Origin: Halobacillus aidingensis
GTDB taxonomy: Bacteria > Bacillota > Bacilli > Bacillales > Halobacillaceae
NCBI RefSeq assembly: GCF_900104185.1
Contig: NZ_FNIZ01000010.1
Location: 61,024-125,023 of the forward strand
DNA: 64,000 nt
Direction: 5' to 3'
A program made the position numbers and the translations under genes. The notes beneath the pieces are model-generated. The model saw only the letters and a list, made by a program, of their open reading frames with translations, did not search any database and was not told the origin of the DNA. Numbering within the stretch: position 1 is the stretch's first letter; every line of letters begins with the position of its first letter. This document shows positions 8,298 through 16,186 of the stretch, in pieces.

Positions 8298-9920
8298 CTA
8301 GTCGACTTTGGCGACGCGAAGCACTTCTTCTAACGTCGTCAGTCCCTGCTTCACTTTCAACAAACCATCGTCTAATAGGAAAAGCATCCCCTGCTTCAAT
8401 GCGTAACGCCGGACTTGGTCCATACTGCCATTGTTCATCATCATGGTCCGGATTTCATCATCAATAACTAACACTTCTTGAATGGCCATACGGCCTCGGT
8501 ATCCCGTGTTTTGACAGCTGTCACAACCCGATCCTTTGTAGATGGTATCTGCCTTCATTCCACGTTTTTGAAAATGTTTCTTCTCCATCTCCGTAAGTGC
8601 ATGCGAGTGTCTGCAATCCCGGCATATTTTTCTGACTAGCCGTTGAGCGACCACACCTGATAAGGAAGAAACTACAAGATATGGTTCCACATCCATATCA
8701 AATAAACGAGGAATTGTAGCGATGGCACTGTTCGTATGTAACGTGCTCAAAACTAAGTGACCCGTCAGAGAAGCACGAATGGCGATTTCCGCTGTTTCTG
8801 AATCCCTGATCTCACCGACCATGACAATGTTAGGGTCCTGACGTAAAATCGATCTGAGTCCTTTAGAGAAGGTTAATCCAATGGATGTGTTTACCTGGAC
8901 TTGGTTCAGTCCTTCGATTTGATACTCAACAGGATCCTCTACCGTGATGATGTTGACATCGTCTGTATTCAAACGATTCAAGGATGCATAAAGAGTAGAT
9001 GATTTCCCCGAACCCGTAGGGCCTGTGATAAGGATGAGACCAGACGGCTGCTCAATCAATTGCTTATATTTCTGTGCATTAATTTTATTAAAACCAAGGT
9101 CTTCGATTGAACTTAATGCATTAGAAAGGTCTAGAATCCGGATGACGATTTTTTCCCCATAGACCGTAGGAAGGATGGATATTCTTAAATCCACCGGTGA
9201 CCGATCAACGTTCGTTTTGATCCGCCCATCCTGTGGCAGGCGGTTTTCTGTAATATTTAGATTAGCCATGATTTTCACACGGGCGATCAGACTGTTTTGG
9301 AAAGACTTCGGTAACGTACGCTCCGTCCTTAACACACCATCAATCCTATAGCGGATTAAAACCCGCGATTCCTGGGGGTCAATATGGATGTCGCTCGACT
9401 TCAGCTGGACACCTGCTTGAAGCAATTGATCCACTAACTTAATAGCAGGTGCTTCATCCGTGTCTTCTTCATTTTCAACAAGACTCGAATCATTCAAATT
9501 ATAATGACGGTTAACGGCTTGAAGGATCTCATGCTTTGTTGCAATGACCGGCGAAATTATAAACCCAGTAGATATTTTCAAATCATCAATGGAAAAATAG
9601 TCCATCGGATCCGACATGGCTACCGTCAATTCTTCTCCTTTTCGTTGTATAGGTACTAAAAGATTACGAATAGCGAAATCTTTGCTGACGATTGTGATGA
9701 CATGAGGATCGATAGGAAAATGAAACAAAGAAACATGTGGGATTCCCAGTTGAAATTCCAACACTTCAATCAATTGCTTTTCCGTCACAAAACCTTTTTC
9801 TACAAGAACGTCCCCAAGCTTCTGGTCCGGCATTTTGCTTTCCAGCGCTTCTTGAATCTGATTTTCTTCAATAATTCCTGCATCTTTTAACAAATCGCCT
9901 AACCTTTTTCTCTTGATCAT
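8298..9920 (-). CDS. pilB: Pilus extension ATPase PilB (GspE family) with MshEN-like N-terminus
   Basis: A 540-residue assembly ATPase. Residues 6-29 and 34-57 each resemble the 24-residue MshEN c-di-GMP motif (RLGDLLKDAGII; KLGDVLVEKGFV...LEFQ), with R to K in the second and the terminal Q to K in the first. The GspE core has Walker A GPTGSGKSS at about 300-308, Walker B VMVGEIRD, and a tetracysteine zinc site (CRDC ... CDSC) at about 437-475. It polymerises pilin on the PilC platform. Its ribosome site is AAAAAGGATG, and pilT follows 14 bases downstream. Confidence 0.95.
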   Translation of the reverse strand: MIKRKRLGDLLKDAGIIEENQIQEALESKMPDQKLGDVLVEKGFVTEKQLIEVLEFQLGIPHVSLFHFPIDPHVITIVSKDFAIRNLLVPIQRKGEELTVAMSDPMDYFSIDDLKISTGFIISPVIATKHEILQAVNRHYNLNDSSLVENEEDTDEAPAIKLVDQLLQAGVQLKSSDIHIDPQESRVLIRYRIDGVLRTERTLPKSFQNSLIARVKIMANLNITENRLPQDGRIKTNVDRSPVDLRISILPTVYGEKIVIRILDLSNALSSIEDLGFNKINAQKYKQLIEQPSGLILITGPTGSGKSSTLYASLNRLNTDDVNIITVEDPVEYQIEGLNQVQVNTSIGLTFSKGLRSILRQDPNIVMVGEIRDSETAEIAIRASLTGHLVLSTLHTNSAIATIPRLFDMDVEPYLVVSSLSGVVAQRLVRKICRDCRHSHALTEMEKKHFQKRGMKADTIYKGSGCDSCQNTGYRGRMAIQEVLVIDDEIRTMMMNNGSMDQVRRYALKQGMLFLLDDGLLKVKQGLTTLEEVLRVAKVD

Positions 9921-9944
9921 GACCGGCTCATCCTTTTTCGTCCA

Positions 9945-11255
9945 TCACTTAGATTCTCCATCAGGAACGACCTCCCAAATGCCATCCTCATTCTTTTGCA
10001 ATGATTTAGAATCACTGGAATTTCCTTCCTCATCGCCTTCTTCGGCACTATTTTTTCCATCTTTAGAATTAGAGCTGCTGTCTCCATTATTCGATCCTGA
10101 ATTCTCTGTTGGACTCGCCTCTGAAGCAGGAGGGTGTTCTTCCACTCTAGCTACCGGTGGATAATAGTCTTCTGAAATAAACTCCTCTACTCCATCGGAT
10201 AAAGATCTGTCAATACGATAAACGGACACAACCTCACCATTTTCCCCTTCTCGTAAAAGATTGTATGTCCCTCTATTAACAAGAGAAGAATACTGAATGA
10301 TCGTTTTAGGAGATATTTTTTCACGATCCAACAACTGAACATGAAAATCTGAGGTTGTCGGGTATCCGATCCATTGGACATCAACATTTCCACCTTCTAC
10401 ACTTACAGACAGTTGATAGTCCCCAGAGAATGGGTTGTACACTTTCAGATCCTGGCCTTGATTAACGTCTACATTCGCTTCCATGCCAATTTCTGCGTAC
10501 TCGGGCAATCGGTGGCTGATATGTCTTTCCTGTATGATCATTCCTGCTTTAACACTCGCTCCATAAATCGCAGAAGCCAACACATCCAGCGAAACTTCAT
10601 CGTACACTCCATCAATATTTAACAAGCGGTTGAAGGAAAAGACAGCGCCATCTTCAAGCTCTTCTTCATCAAATAGTTTCACAGCCCGATCCATGCTTGT
10701 TTCTTGTGGCACGGCGACCGTTTGACTACCAATGCTCTCGTAAAGGGAGGCCGTATTTCCCTCAACAAAGTCATAAGCGACATACTCTAAAGGGGAATCT
10801 ACCAATTGTGCTGCATCTCTTTTCACAGTTTCAATGAATTGTTCCTGAGAAAACACTGAAGCAAGTGAATCATTCATATAAGATTTCAAATCCGTCACAT
10901 AAGACTCATTAACGGTAACCTGCAAATCTCGAATGGTTGTATCCATAGCTTGTTCAACAGTTGATGCTACATCGAACTGGATCATGTCCGGATCAACGGT
11001 CAGTTCTTTCCCATCCAATTTAACTACAATCGAATGGTTTTCTTTCCAGTTCTGTACTTTTTCTGAAAGCAGTTGTACCGCTTCTTCTTTACTTTTTTCT
11101 GATACATTGACGGAAGCAATCACAGTATTCTCCGGGAGGTGTTTTCCAGTGGTGACATATTGAATAGCTGCTGAACTTCCGATTGTAAAAAGAAACATCG
11201 ACATACCAACAGCAACCACTAAAAAAAGCAGCTTAAGATTCAATGATTGTTTCAA
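9945..11255 (-). CDS. Divergent VanW-like extracytoplasmic protein in the pilus operon
   Basis: A 436-residue protein with an N-terminal signal or anchor helix (about 9-28). A region of about 90 residues follows that resembles a peptidoglycan-binding-4 domain (VQLLSEKVQNWKENHSIVV), then a VanW-like core (VFSFNRLLNIDGVYDEVSLDVLASAIYGASVKAG, then ERHISHRLPEY). Ordinary VanW proteins carry GGGVCQVSSTLYNAAL here, but this one reads LDVLASAIYGASVKA, so the conserved Cys and Gly residues are gone. The last 70 residues are a Ser/Asn/Glu-rich low-complexity tail. The start is TTG with a GAGGAG site. It lies just before pilB. A cell-wall role in pilus passage is inference. Confidence 0.7.
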   Translation of the reverse strand: MKQSLNLKLLFLVVAVGMSMFLFTIGSSAAIQYVTTGKHLPENTVIASVNVSEKSKEEAVQLLSEKVQNWKENHSIVVKLDGKELTVDPDMIQFDVASTVEQAMDTTIRDLQVTVNESYVTDLKSYMNDSLASVFSQEQFIETVKRDAAQLVDSPLEYVAYDFVEGNTASLYESIGSQTVAVPQETSMDRAVKLFDEEELEDGAVFSFNRLLNIDGVYDEVSLDVLASAIYGASVKAGMIIQERHISHRLPEYAEIGMEANVDVNQGQDLKVYNPFSGDYQLSVSVEGGNVDVQWIGYPTTSDFHVQLLDREKISPKTIIQYSSLVNRGTYNLLREGENGEVVSVYRIDRSLSDGVEEFISEDYYPPVARVEEHPPASEASPTENSGSNNGDSSSNSKDGKNSAEEGDEEGNSSDSKSLQKNEDGIWEVVPDGESK

Positions 11256-11285
11256 CTTTTAACATCTCCTCTGGATCTATTTGCA

Positions 11286-12032
11286 TTACTTCACATTCAT
11301 GCTCAATTCAACCATGACGCTTGGACCGTACTGTTTTAATTGATCAATTTCAGTCTTGGTTAAAACCGTTCCTTCTGTGACTACGGTTTCACCCTGAGAA
11401 TTCACAATGTTTTTTGTCGCTTGTTTGCCTTCCAACAATTCATCCTGCTTACGATCGAGATCATTCACACGCTCCTGGTTAGCGGTTGTTGAGAAATGGA
11501 AAGATTTCTTTATTTCTACTGGTGCGGAAGCTTCTTTTGGACTACTAGCTTCCACTTCTCCTGTTGAAAACTCTTCGTTCAGTATGATCAGGTTTTCACC
11601 ATAGGTAATAATGTACTCAGATGAAACTTCTATACTATCTTGATCTCCTGTTGTCACATCTACAGAAATAATTTGTCCATTCGTTTCATTTACATAGTAC
11701 TCCGTGATTTCTCCCACTAATTCCCCAACACGAGTCATAACTTGAGCACCTTTAATATAAACCTTTTTGTTAATCAGTTGATTCGCAATCGGGATCTCAT
11801 TTAAATCCAAAATGGAATGCGTACTCTCTACCGTAATCGCATATTTTCCGATTCCGATGATTTTTTGGAATGGAATCGCCTTTACGCTCACTTGCCAGTC
11901 TTCATGCTCCACCGTCAAAAAATCAACAGAACCTTTTTCTGGATTGATTACGATTGATTTCACACGACCGATTTCTTTACCGGCTGAGATGCTGATAATT
12001 GGAAATCCGATAATTTCTATGCTCTTTTTCAT
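11286..12032 (-). CDS. PRC-barrel domain protein of the pilus operon
   Basis: A 248-residue soluble protein with two PRC-barrel-like repeats, at about 5-75 (IGFPIISISAGKEIGRVKSIVINPEKGSVDFLTV) and 88-150 (KKVYIKGAQVMTRVGELVGEITEYYVNETNGQIISVDV). The C-terminal quarter (about 195-245) is charged and ends in a repeat-like LTKTEIDQLKQYGPSVMVELS. PRC barrels are small beta barrels used as adaptor domains in photosynthetic, RNA-processing and division proteins. The ATG at 12032 is preferred; a GTG 15 bases upstream is possible. No export signal is visible. Function is unknown; the neighbours suggest an adaptor role near the pilus motor. Confidence 0.72.
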   Translation of the reverse strand: MKKSIEIIGFPIISISAGKEIGRVKSIVINPEKGSVDFLTVEHEDWQVSVKAIPFQKIIGIGKYAITVESTHSILDLNEIPIANQLINKKVYIKGAQVMTRVGELVGEITEYYVNETNGQIISVDVTTGDQDSIEVSSEYIITYGENLIILNEEFSTGEVEASSPKEASAPVEIKKSFHFSTTANQERVNDLDRKQDELLEGKQATKNIVNSQGETVVTEGTVLTKTEIDQLKQYGPSVMVELSMNVK

Positions 12033-12053
12033 GTTCTCTCTACACACCCATCA

Positions 12054-13421
12054 TTATTTTGTATATTGAACTTGTTGTTGAAGTACATACCTTAACTCTT
12101 CGATAAGCAGCGAGTATGATGCGAACTTATCAATCAACTCACCTACAAAAAGTACAAGCTCATCTGTTTTTCCGTTCTTAATGTAATACTTTATTAAGAA
12201 TTTAGAGATTGAGTAGTATTCCAAATCTGGTAGTTTCTCAGATAGATGAGCTTTAACATAATTCTCGTACTCCACTCCTGTCATTTGTTCTTCCATATAT
12301 TCAATCTTTTCAATCATTAACTCAAGCAACTGTTTCCTTAACGCTTCATCTGCTATCAGTTCTTCTTCATAATCTTCTTCAAGAGCAAGACTATCTTCGT
12401 TATCTTCAATATCTGGGTCTATATCATGATTAGTGATCGGGTATATGATTTCTTCCTGATTATCTACAGACATTTCTTCTTCCTGTTTGTTCATTTCCCG
12501 GGTAATATCTTTGTCAGAATCTGTTGATTCGTTGATTTCATTTATGATTTCTTCTTCAGATTCTAAATCTTCTTCAACAATACTGTCGTGTGTATCATCT
12601 ATATCACTTGGAAGCTCTTCAGCCTTAATGAGTTCAAGTTCGAGATCGTTTTCTTCGATATCTAAATGAAAATTTCTTTCCGCCATTAACTCTTCTTCTG
12701 TAGCGTCCTCCGAATTCTCAAGGTCCTCTCCATATCCTTCACTTTCTTCTTCCATTCTTAACTGGGCAAGCTCTTCATCTAATAAAAGAGCTTCTTCATC
12801 GCCCTCGGAGAAATTGAACTTATCTTCCTGGGGTTGTATATCTTCTACAGATGAATCTTCAGTTAAATCATCATTCTCTAGAATGGCTTCTTCAGACTCA
12901 TTCCAGTTAACTTCAACTTCGATTGACCGTGAATGTTCTCCTTCTCCCCCTGTTGTTTCAAGCGCGGGAATGCCTTGTTCTTCTTTCATTTCAAGGTTTT
13001 CATGTGACAAATCTTCAATCCGAACAGATCCTTTATCAGATATAGGACTCGCAAACTCTTCCGAATTCTCACCTTCTAAAATATGTTCTTCATCCTCTTC
13101 GTTCTGGTATCCATAATCATAGTCTTCTGTATGAGGGGTATTCTTTTGTACACCTGGTGTTTCGCCAGTGTTATCTTGGCCAGCAAACACCTGAGATGCT
13201 TTTTCTTGCAAGAGAACAGTAAACACAAACCCGAGTACAAGCGTTGCAAGAATTCCCATCCAGAAAGTATATGTAATCGTTGCTAGAAGAGCTAAAGAAC
13301 TAATTAATGATCCTGTAAGCCACAAAATCATCCGTCCCTTCATAGGCAGGTTTATGGGTATAAATCGAAGGATGATAGATGCTAAAGCAATTGTAACTAA
13401 CCATATGTATATGTCTGTCAT
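12054..13421 (-). CDS. Acidic membrane protein of unknown function
   Basis: I do not recognise this family. The 455-residue protein has three predicted transmembrane helices in its first 75 residues, then an extremely Asp/Glu-rich, probably disordered region (about 95-345). The compact C-terminal part of about 110 residues (ADEALRKQLLELMIEKIEYMEEQ ... LIEELRYVLQQQVQYTK) is predicted helical. Strong GGAGGAGCAATC ribosome site. It sits between the PilX-like gene (17-base gap) and the PRC-barrel gene (21-base gap), so it is co-transcribed with the pilus genes. The acidic stretch could act as a charged spacer, or reflect halophily. Confidence 0.75.
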   Translation of the reverse strand: MTDIYIWLVTIALASIILRFIPINLPMKGRMILWLTGSLISSLALLATITYTFWMGILATLVLGFVFTVLLQEKASQVFAGQDNTGETPGVQKNTPHTEDYDYGYQNEEDEEHILEGENSEEFASPISDKGSVRIEDLSHENLEMKEEQGIPALETTGGEGEHSRSIEVEVNWNESEEAILENDDLTEDSSVEDIQPQEDKFNFSEGDEEALLLDEELAQLRMEEESEGYGEDLENSEDATEEELMAERNFHLDIEENDLELELIKAEELPSDIDDTHDSIVEEDLESEEEIINEINESTDSDKDITREMNKQEEEMSVDNQEEIIYPITNHDIDPDIEDNEDSLALEEDYEEELIADEALRKQLLELMIEKIEYMEEQMTGVEYENYVKAHLSEKLPDLEYYSISKFLIKYYIKNGKTDELVLFVGELIDKFASYSLLIEELRYVLQQQVQYTK

Positions 13422-13438
13422 GATTGCTCCTCCTTCCC

Positions 13439-15142
13439 TTATTGATCATAAAAGTGAGAATCTATTTGTTTTACTGTGACTTTATCGACAGTAGGTATGC
13501 CATCAGGTGGATTTAGAATAAGTTCTTGAGCGTACTCTATAGTCAGCCTGGATAATTGAGAATTTATAGAATTTTGATTGTTCTGTACATACAATGGATC
13601 ACGACTACTTGAGAAATTGGTGGAACCAGAAAAATATTCATCACTGGATGATCCTTTAACGGCATTTAATGTTACATTCCTTCCATATACGCCTCCACGG
13701 ATTTTCAAGTTTGAGCCAACACCGTAGATATCCAAATCGCTGTTCGTATAAAAGAAGGCATTTATGACTTTCGGTTCATTGTTATACAAATTATTGTTAG
13801 CAATCGTCAATTCACCTTCACTTACTACAACGAGTGTTCCGCCACTTTCGTTAGATAAATTTTCAATACGTCCGCCTAAACGAGTGTAAAGCGTTCCGTT
13901 CATATTTAAGTCTTCACTTATATCAATCTCATGGTTTGTGTAAATGCTTCCTTGAAAGGTCAAGTCGCTTATATAAATACCGCACTTGTTGTTTTGAGTA
14001 TTGTTTCCATTACAATTCTCATTTTTGGGATATCCACTGATATACATGAATTTATTTTCTGGCAACAAGACTGTTCCAGTTAATTTAGCATTCTCATGAA
14101 CATATATGGATCCATCAACGGTGAGAGAGGACTCATCATTTCCATCTGGTTCAATAGTAATATCTCCGGCCACAATTAAGTTCCCATCCACTTTTAAGTT
14201 AGACCCTTTTAGTTTAAGGTCCCCACGAATATAAGTATCACCATAGAACCGATCAGGAGCTTTTGGAGATTTCCCCTGTCTTTCGTAACCTCTTTTAATG
14301 ACCTGATAACCATCAATCTCATCTATGTTGCCAGGGTAACCTCTCGTGGTTATATCGCCCATTGGATCGTTTCTTTTTTCAGTGATATATTTTAATACCT
14401 TTAACGGGGCAACATCTGGGTTTTCATCTACTATTCTAGGTTTTATCTCAAAGTAAGAGTCCAAATCCTCTTCTAATATTCTCCATTCCCAAAGCCATCC
14501 CGGAACTTCATAGCGTCCCTCTACTGATAAGTCACCCTGGATAGATGGATAGGAAGTTTCAGCCCAACGACCATAGCCAGATTTGAAATATGCTTCATCA
14601 TGTAACCTTAAATCATTACCAACGAATACATCACCCTTAATATAAGGCGCTCCGTTCAAACGCATATCCCCTGGAGTTACTGCCCCATACCTGAATACAT
14701 CAGCGATCGTAGAAATCGTAAATGTACGGACTAACGTTTTATCTGAACTTTCTACATCAACCTCTATATCGACCCTTTGCAAAAACACACCATTCTCGCC
14801 ATCTTTCAAGACTTTTTTCTTAATAAGCCCTTCATCACCCAGTCTTTGCTCTGCTTGATGAATAACACTATTGATTCTACTGATGACTCCACCTAAACCA
14901 GGGGTCGCTTCAGCAAGATCATCATTGATTTCATCGACACCTTTCATGATATGGGCCTGAGCTTCCTGCACTGTCATTTCAGCATCCGCTTTCGTCTCTA
15001 TAAAATCGGTATTGGCAGAAGAAAATTGCTGAGAACCGATTGTATAACTCATTAAGCTCAAGCCTAAAATGCTAAAGATGACAAACATGATTAGGACGGT
15101 AACAAGAACGTAGCCATCTTCATTTTTAAAAGAATTTCTCAT
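13439..15142 (-). CDS. Large PilX/GspK-like minor pilin with repeated beta-strand segments
   Basis: A 567-residue protein with a prepilin-like N-terminus (KNEDG before YVLVTVLIMFVIFSILGLSL). Position +5 is Thr instead of Glu, as in GspK/PilX tip subunits. After a helical segment, about residues 160-560 contain many short repeats of the kind GDVFVGNDLRLHDEAYFK, GDLKLKGSNLKVDGNLIVAGD and VDGSIYVHENAKLTGTV. These resemble bactofilin-type beta-helix strands. It overlaps the end of the PilW-like gene. I start at ATG 15142; a GTG nine bases upstream is possible. Likely a pilus-tip or adhesin subunit (inference). Confidence 0.78.
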   Translation of the reverse strand: MRNSFKNEDGYVLVTVLIMFVIFSILGLSLMSYTIGSQQFSSANTDFIETKADAEMTVQEAQAHIMKGVDEINDDLAEATPGLGGVISRINSVIHQAEQRLGDEGLIKKKVLKDGENGVFLQRVDIEVDVESSDKTLVRTFTISTIADVFRYGAVTPGDMRLNGAPYIKGDVFVGNDLRLHDEAYFKSGYGRWAETSYPSIQGDLSVEGRYEVPGWLWEWRILEEDLDSYFEIKPRIVDENPDVAPLKVLKYITEKRNDPMGDITTRGYPGNIDEIDGYQVIKRGYERQGKSPKAPDRFYGDTYIRGDLKLKGSNLKVDGNLIVAGDITIEPDGNDESSLTVDGSIYVHENAKLTGTVLLPENKFMYISGYPKNENCNGNNTQNNKCGIYISDLTFQGSIYTNHEIDISEDLNMNGTLYTRLGGRIENLSNESGGTLVVVSEGELTIANNNLYNNEPKVINAFFYTNSDLDIYGVGSNLKIRGGVYGRNVTLNAVKGSSSDEYFSGSTNFSSSRDPLYVQNNQNSINSQLSRLTIEYAQELILNPPDGIPTVDKVTVKQIDSHFYDQ

Positions 15143-15147
15143 TTTTA

Positions 15148-15648
15148 TCACTCAGTCCCTAAGCGGAAGATTTTTACCAGGCTGTAGGTATCATCTGTAT
15201 TTTCTTTAAAAATTTCTAAATGGACCGTCAATTTATCACCATTAAGCTCGAATGTTGTATTGGATAAGTCCATATCATCAGCATTTTGTTGGATATCGTC
15301 TATAAGTAAATGACCATTTTGAATGGAGACATCTGTCGTTTCTTCTATGTAAGTAAAGGTTGAATCTTCACCCATGCCATTTAAACGAGCCGCTGTTGCA
15401 GTGAATGTTTGAAAGATCGTTGTATCCGCATTTTGGACTTTAACGGAATCGACGTTGATCAAGTTTTCCTCTAAACTTAAGATGAGTATATTTGCCTCTT
15501 TTCTTAGCTCCGTTTTAGTCGATGACGTTTCAACGGCACCTGTGACAAAATAAAATGCATGATAAGCAGCTACCATAACAATCATGGAGAGGCTGACTAC
15601 GGCTAAAAGTTCTACTAATGTCATACCTTTTTCGCTTTTGATATTCAT
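15148..15648 (-). CDS. Minor prepilin, PilW-like
   Basis: A 166-residue prepilin with leader KSEKG, cleavage before MTLVELLAVVSLSMIVMVAAYHAF and Glu at +5. A pseudopilin globular domain follows (TELRKEANILILSLEENL ... FTYIEETTDVSIQNGHLLIDDI). Length and position between PilV- and PilX-like genes match the minor-pilin trio that primes pilus assembly in other systems. Its start overlaps the upstream stop codon by 4 bases, and its stop overlaps the next gene's initiation region. Confidence 0.85.
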   Translation of the reverse strand: MNIKSEKGMTLVELLAVVSLSMIVMVAAYHAFYFVTGAVETSSTKTELRKEANILILSLEENLINVDSVKVQNADTTIFQTFTATAARLNGMGEDSTFTYIEETTDVSIQNGHLLIDDIQQNADDMDLSNTTFELNGDKLTVHLEIFKENTDDTYSLVKIFRLGTE

Positions 15649-16055
15649 CTCTCTACATATCCTTCTAATTGAGTCTCTTTATTGTTCGCCGAGACCGTAA
15701 CGACGATTTTCGTTAAGTAGTTAGTCAAACTAGTCTCATCAGGATCTGTCACCAGCACATGCCCTTCATATTGTTCGACTTTTTTGCCGGCTGGCAATTC
15801 TAGCAGATCAGGGATGTTCACTGGTATTTCTCCCTTGCCTTTATGATCGTCCAAATCTTCGAGAGATTTGGATTGATAGGCTTTCAGTACACCGTCTGCA
15901 ATTTCCATGGTAGTAAAGTCCCCATCAATCGTATTTGATTGTGTCATTGTATTCATAATGATTTGTGTCGAAACAATGAATATGACAAGAAGTAAGGCCA
16001 TGGCAACAATCACTTCTACAAGTGAGAATGCTTTCTCTTCCCCAAAATCAGGCAT
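15645..16055 (-). CDS. Minor prepilin, PilV-like; first gene of the pilus operon
   Basis: A 136-residue prepilin with N-terminus MPDFGEEKA before FSLVEVIVAMALLLVIFIV. Ala instead of Gly precedes the cleavage site, which prepilin peptidases tolerate in some pseudopilins, and Glu is at +5. The ATG at 16055 has a GGGAGAAGG site; upstream in-frame codons run through the promoter and are rejected. It starts about 35 bases after the -10 box of the operon promoter and overlaps the PilW-like gene by 4 bases. Confidence 0.83.
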   Translation of the reverse strand: MPDFGEEKAFSLVEVIVAMALLLVIFIVSTQIIMNTMTQSNTIDGDFTTMEIADGVLKAYQSKSLEDLDDHKGKGEIPVNIPDLLELPAGKKVEQYEGHVLVTDPDETSLTNYLTKIVVTVSANNKETQLEGYVER

Positions 16056-16089
16056 TCGCCTTCTCCCCCATTTTGCATCTATTATCAAA

Positions 16090-16118
16090 ATTATATCGTA
16101 AATATAGGACTTTGTCCT
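16090..16118 (-). promoter_or_regulatory. Promoter of the pilus operon, with palindrome over the -35 box
   Basis: On the minus strand AGGACA (16118-16113) and TATAAT (16095-16090) are separated by 17 bases, a good sigma-A promoter. The -35 box is part of the perfect palindrome AGGACAAAGTCCT, a possible operator. The terminator of the upstream cyclase gene lies just before it, so the pilus operon probably starts here. Confidence 0.6.
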
Positions 16119-16151
16119 GTGAGAATTCGACAAATTACCTATTAAGCTTAC

Positions 16152-16186
16152 AAAAAAACTGTCCAACATTATTCATTGAACAGTTT
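16152..16186 (-). terminator. Terminator of the diguanylate cyclase gene
   Basis: A 10-bp stem (AACTGTTCAA/TTGGACAGTT with one G-U pair), a 9-base loop and a run of seven T on the minus strand. The first arm lies just upstream of the stop codon, which falls at the arm-loop junction, so the cyclase transcript should end before the pilus operon. Confidence 0.8.

Noticed and set aside
15645..16169. Longer PilV-like protein starting at 16169
   Set aside because: The added 38 residues run through the operon promoter and the upstream terminator and would place the prepilin leader far inside the protein.
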